Below, in pieces: positions 6,146 through 6,751 of a DNA stretch of 6,751 bases. The position numbers and the translations under genes are program-made. Source of the stretch: Pseudomonadota bacterium (GTDB taxonomy: Bacteria; Pseudomonadota; Alphaproteobacteria; Rhodospirillales; 2-02-FULL-58-16); assembly GCA_022567015.1 (NCBI GenBank), contig JADFHR010000180.1, forward strand, positions 1 through 6,751, written 5' to 3'. Below the pieces are notes generated by a model. It was not told the DNA's origin. It ran no database searches and saw only the letters and a list, made by a program, of their open reading frames with translations. Positions within the stretch are counted from its first letter, which is position 1. Each line of letters opens with the position of its first letter.

Positions 6146-6172
6146 AAAAAAGTCGCATTAGCGCGATAACGC
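6146..6172 (-). terminator. weak intrinsic terminator between pilin and chaperone genes
   Basis: On the minus strand GCGTTA (6167-6172) pairs with TAATGC (6155-6160) across a six-base loop, including one G-U pair. After GAC comes a run of six T residues (6146-6151). It begins 10 bp after the pilin stop codon. The short stem suggests partial termination. That would give more pilin mRNA than chaperone and usher mRNA, as in many fibre operons. Confidence 0.5.
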
Positions 6173-6181
6173 CAAGGCTTT

Positions 6182-6727
6182 TCAGTTGTAGGAGACCACC
6201 ACATTGATGGTGGGGTTCGGCGCGCCGGAATCGCCGCTATCGGCCCCTCCGCTGCGGCTGCCATTGACGAGGAGCGTCGCCCCGACGTTGAACCCGTGGC
6301 TGCCCGTGCTGTCCATCGTCGGTGACGGGCCCGCATCATGCGTAAAGGCGGTCATCTCGAGGCTGGTGGTACCAGTGGCGAGCGTTACGGTATCGGGTAA
6401 TGAGATCGAATAGGCCTGGTTGGACCCGCCGGACAGGGCAAAGGACGCCGGCGTGCCCGTGCCGCCGCCGATAAGGTCCACGTTCGTCCCCTGCATTTCC
6501 CCGTTGGGAGAAAGCTTGACCTCTCCCGGGCCGCCGTTCGGCACCACCGCGCCGAAATTCATGCCCGAGGTCATTCCCACCGACAAGTGTCGGGGCACGG
6601 TGACGCTGATGTACGCTGTCGCCGTCGCCGCCGAGGCGGTCGCCGGCGCCAGCACGGCAGCGGCAAAAATCGCCAGCCGTAACAACGTCGGACGTAGTTT
6701 CCCCGCGGTTTCGAGTCTCGGTCTCAT
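6182..6727 (-). CDS. DUF4402-family pilin-like secreted subunit
   Basis: This is the likely structural subunit of the fibre. It has 181 residues from the chosen ATG. A Sec signal peptide covers residues 1-33 (basic MRPRLETAGKLR, hydrophobic LAIFAAAVLAPAT, cleavage near ASA/A). The mature part follows the DUF4402 pattern: MNFGAVVPNGGPGEVKLSPNG (56-76), ASFALSGGSNQAYSISLP (94-111), a Thr-rich strand region, FNVGATLLVNG (146-156), and the C-terminal strand INVVVSYN (174-181). A penultimate tyrosine of this kind is typical of subunits capped by PapD-like chaperones. There are no cysteines in the mature protein, so it lacks a subunit disulphide. In-frame TTG 6739 and GTG 6736 are alternative starts, but ATG 6727 has ggtgag four bases upstream. 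The chaperone gene follows after a terminator-containing gap. Confidence 0.88.
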   Translation of the reverse strand: MRPRLETAGKLRPTLLRLAIFAAAVLAPATASAATATAYISVTVPRHLSVGMTSGMNFGAVVPNGGPGEVKLSPNGEMQGTNVDLIGGGTGTPASFALSGGSNQAYSISLPDTVTLATGTTSLEMTAFTHDAGPSPTMDSTGSHGFNVGATLLVNGSRSGGADSGDSGAPNPTINVVVSYN

Positions 6728-6731
6728 CTGT

Positions 6732-6737
6732 CTCACC
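6732..6737 (-). promoter_or_regulatory. ribosome-binding-like site choosing the pilin start
   Basis: The minus strand reads ggtgag at 6737-6732, four bases before ATG 6727. The upstream TTG and GTG candidates overlap this site or leave no room for one, which favours the ATG. The window ends 24 bp upstream of the ATG, so the pilin promoter is not visible. Confidence 0.4.
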
Positions 6738-6751
6738 AACCTCGTAACGGT

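Overview
The base composition is high in G+C, and the gene content points to an alphaproteobacterium. A Rhodospirillales-type genome is my best guess, because DUF4402 pilins with this kind of usher are common there. That assignment is inference from family knowledge and was not computed. All convincing complete genes lie on the minus strand. The window reads as two unrelated blocks joined by a scrambled intergenic region.

Left block (1-1299): the left edge holds a 60-bp G+C-rich tandem repeat (two full units plus a partial third) that probably continues outside the window. It is followed by a short stretch with no convincing gene, then mltG, the endolytic peptidoglycan transglycosylase.

Middle (1300-1989, about 690 bp): this is the most unusual part. 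A 57-bp repeat unit starts four bases upstream of the mltG start codon. Next to it is a roughly 267-bp element with long terminal inverted repeats enclosing two more inverted repeats, so a single strand could fold as a three-way junction. Twenty-five bases further on is a strong plus-strand intrinsic terminator with no obvious gene feeding it. After that comes the first 38 codons of a nitroreductase-family gene on the plus strand, cut off near 1902. I read this as a rearrangement scar.

Right block (1990-6751): a compact chaperone-usher type surface-fibre locus read right to left. It encodes a secreted DUF4402 pilin-like subunit, a PapD-like periplasmic chaperone and a large outer-membrane usher-like protein. 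The usher-like protein ends in SdrD-B-like and carboxypeptidase-regulatory-like beta-sandwich domains. A predicted weak terminator sits between the pilin and the chaperone and could keep subunit output above that of the assembly machinery. By analogy with known chaperone-usher systems, the pilin is exported by Sec, capped by the chaperone and threaded through the usher. The locus may continue beyond the right edge.
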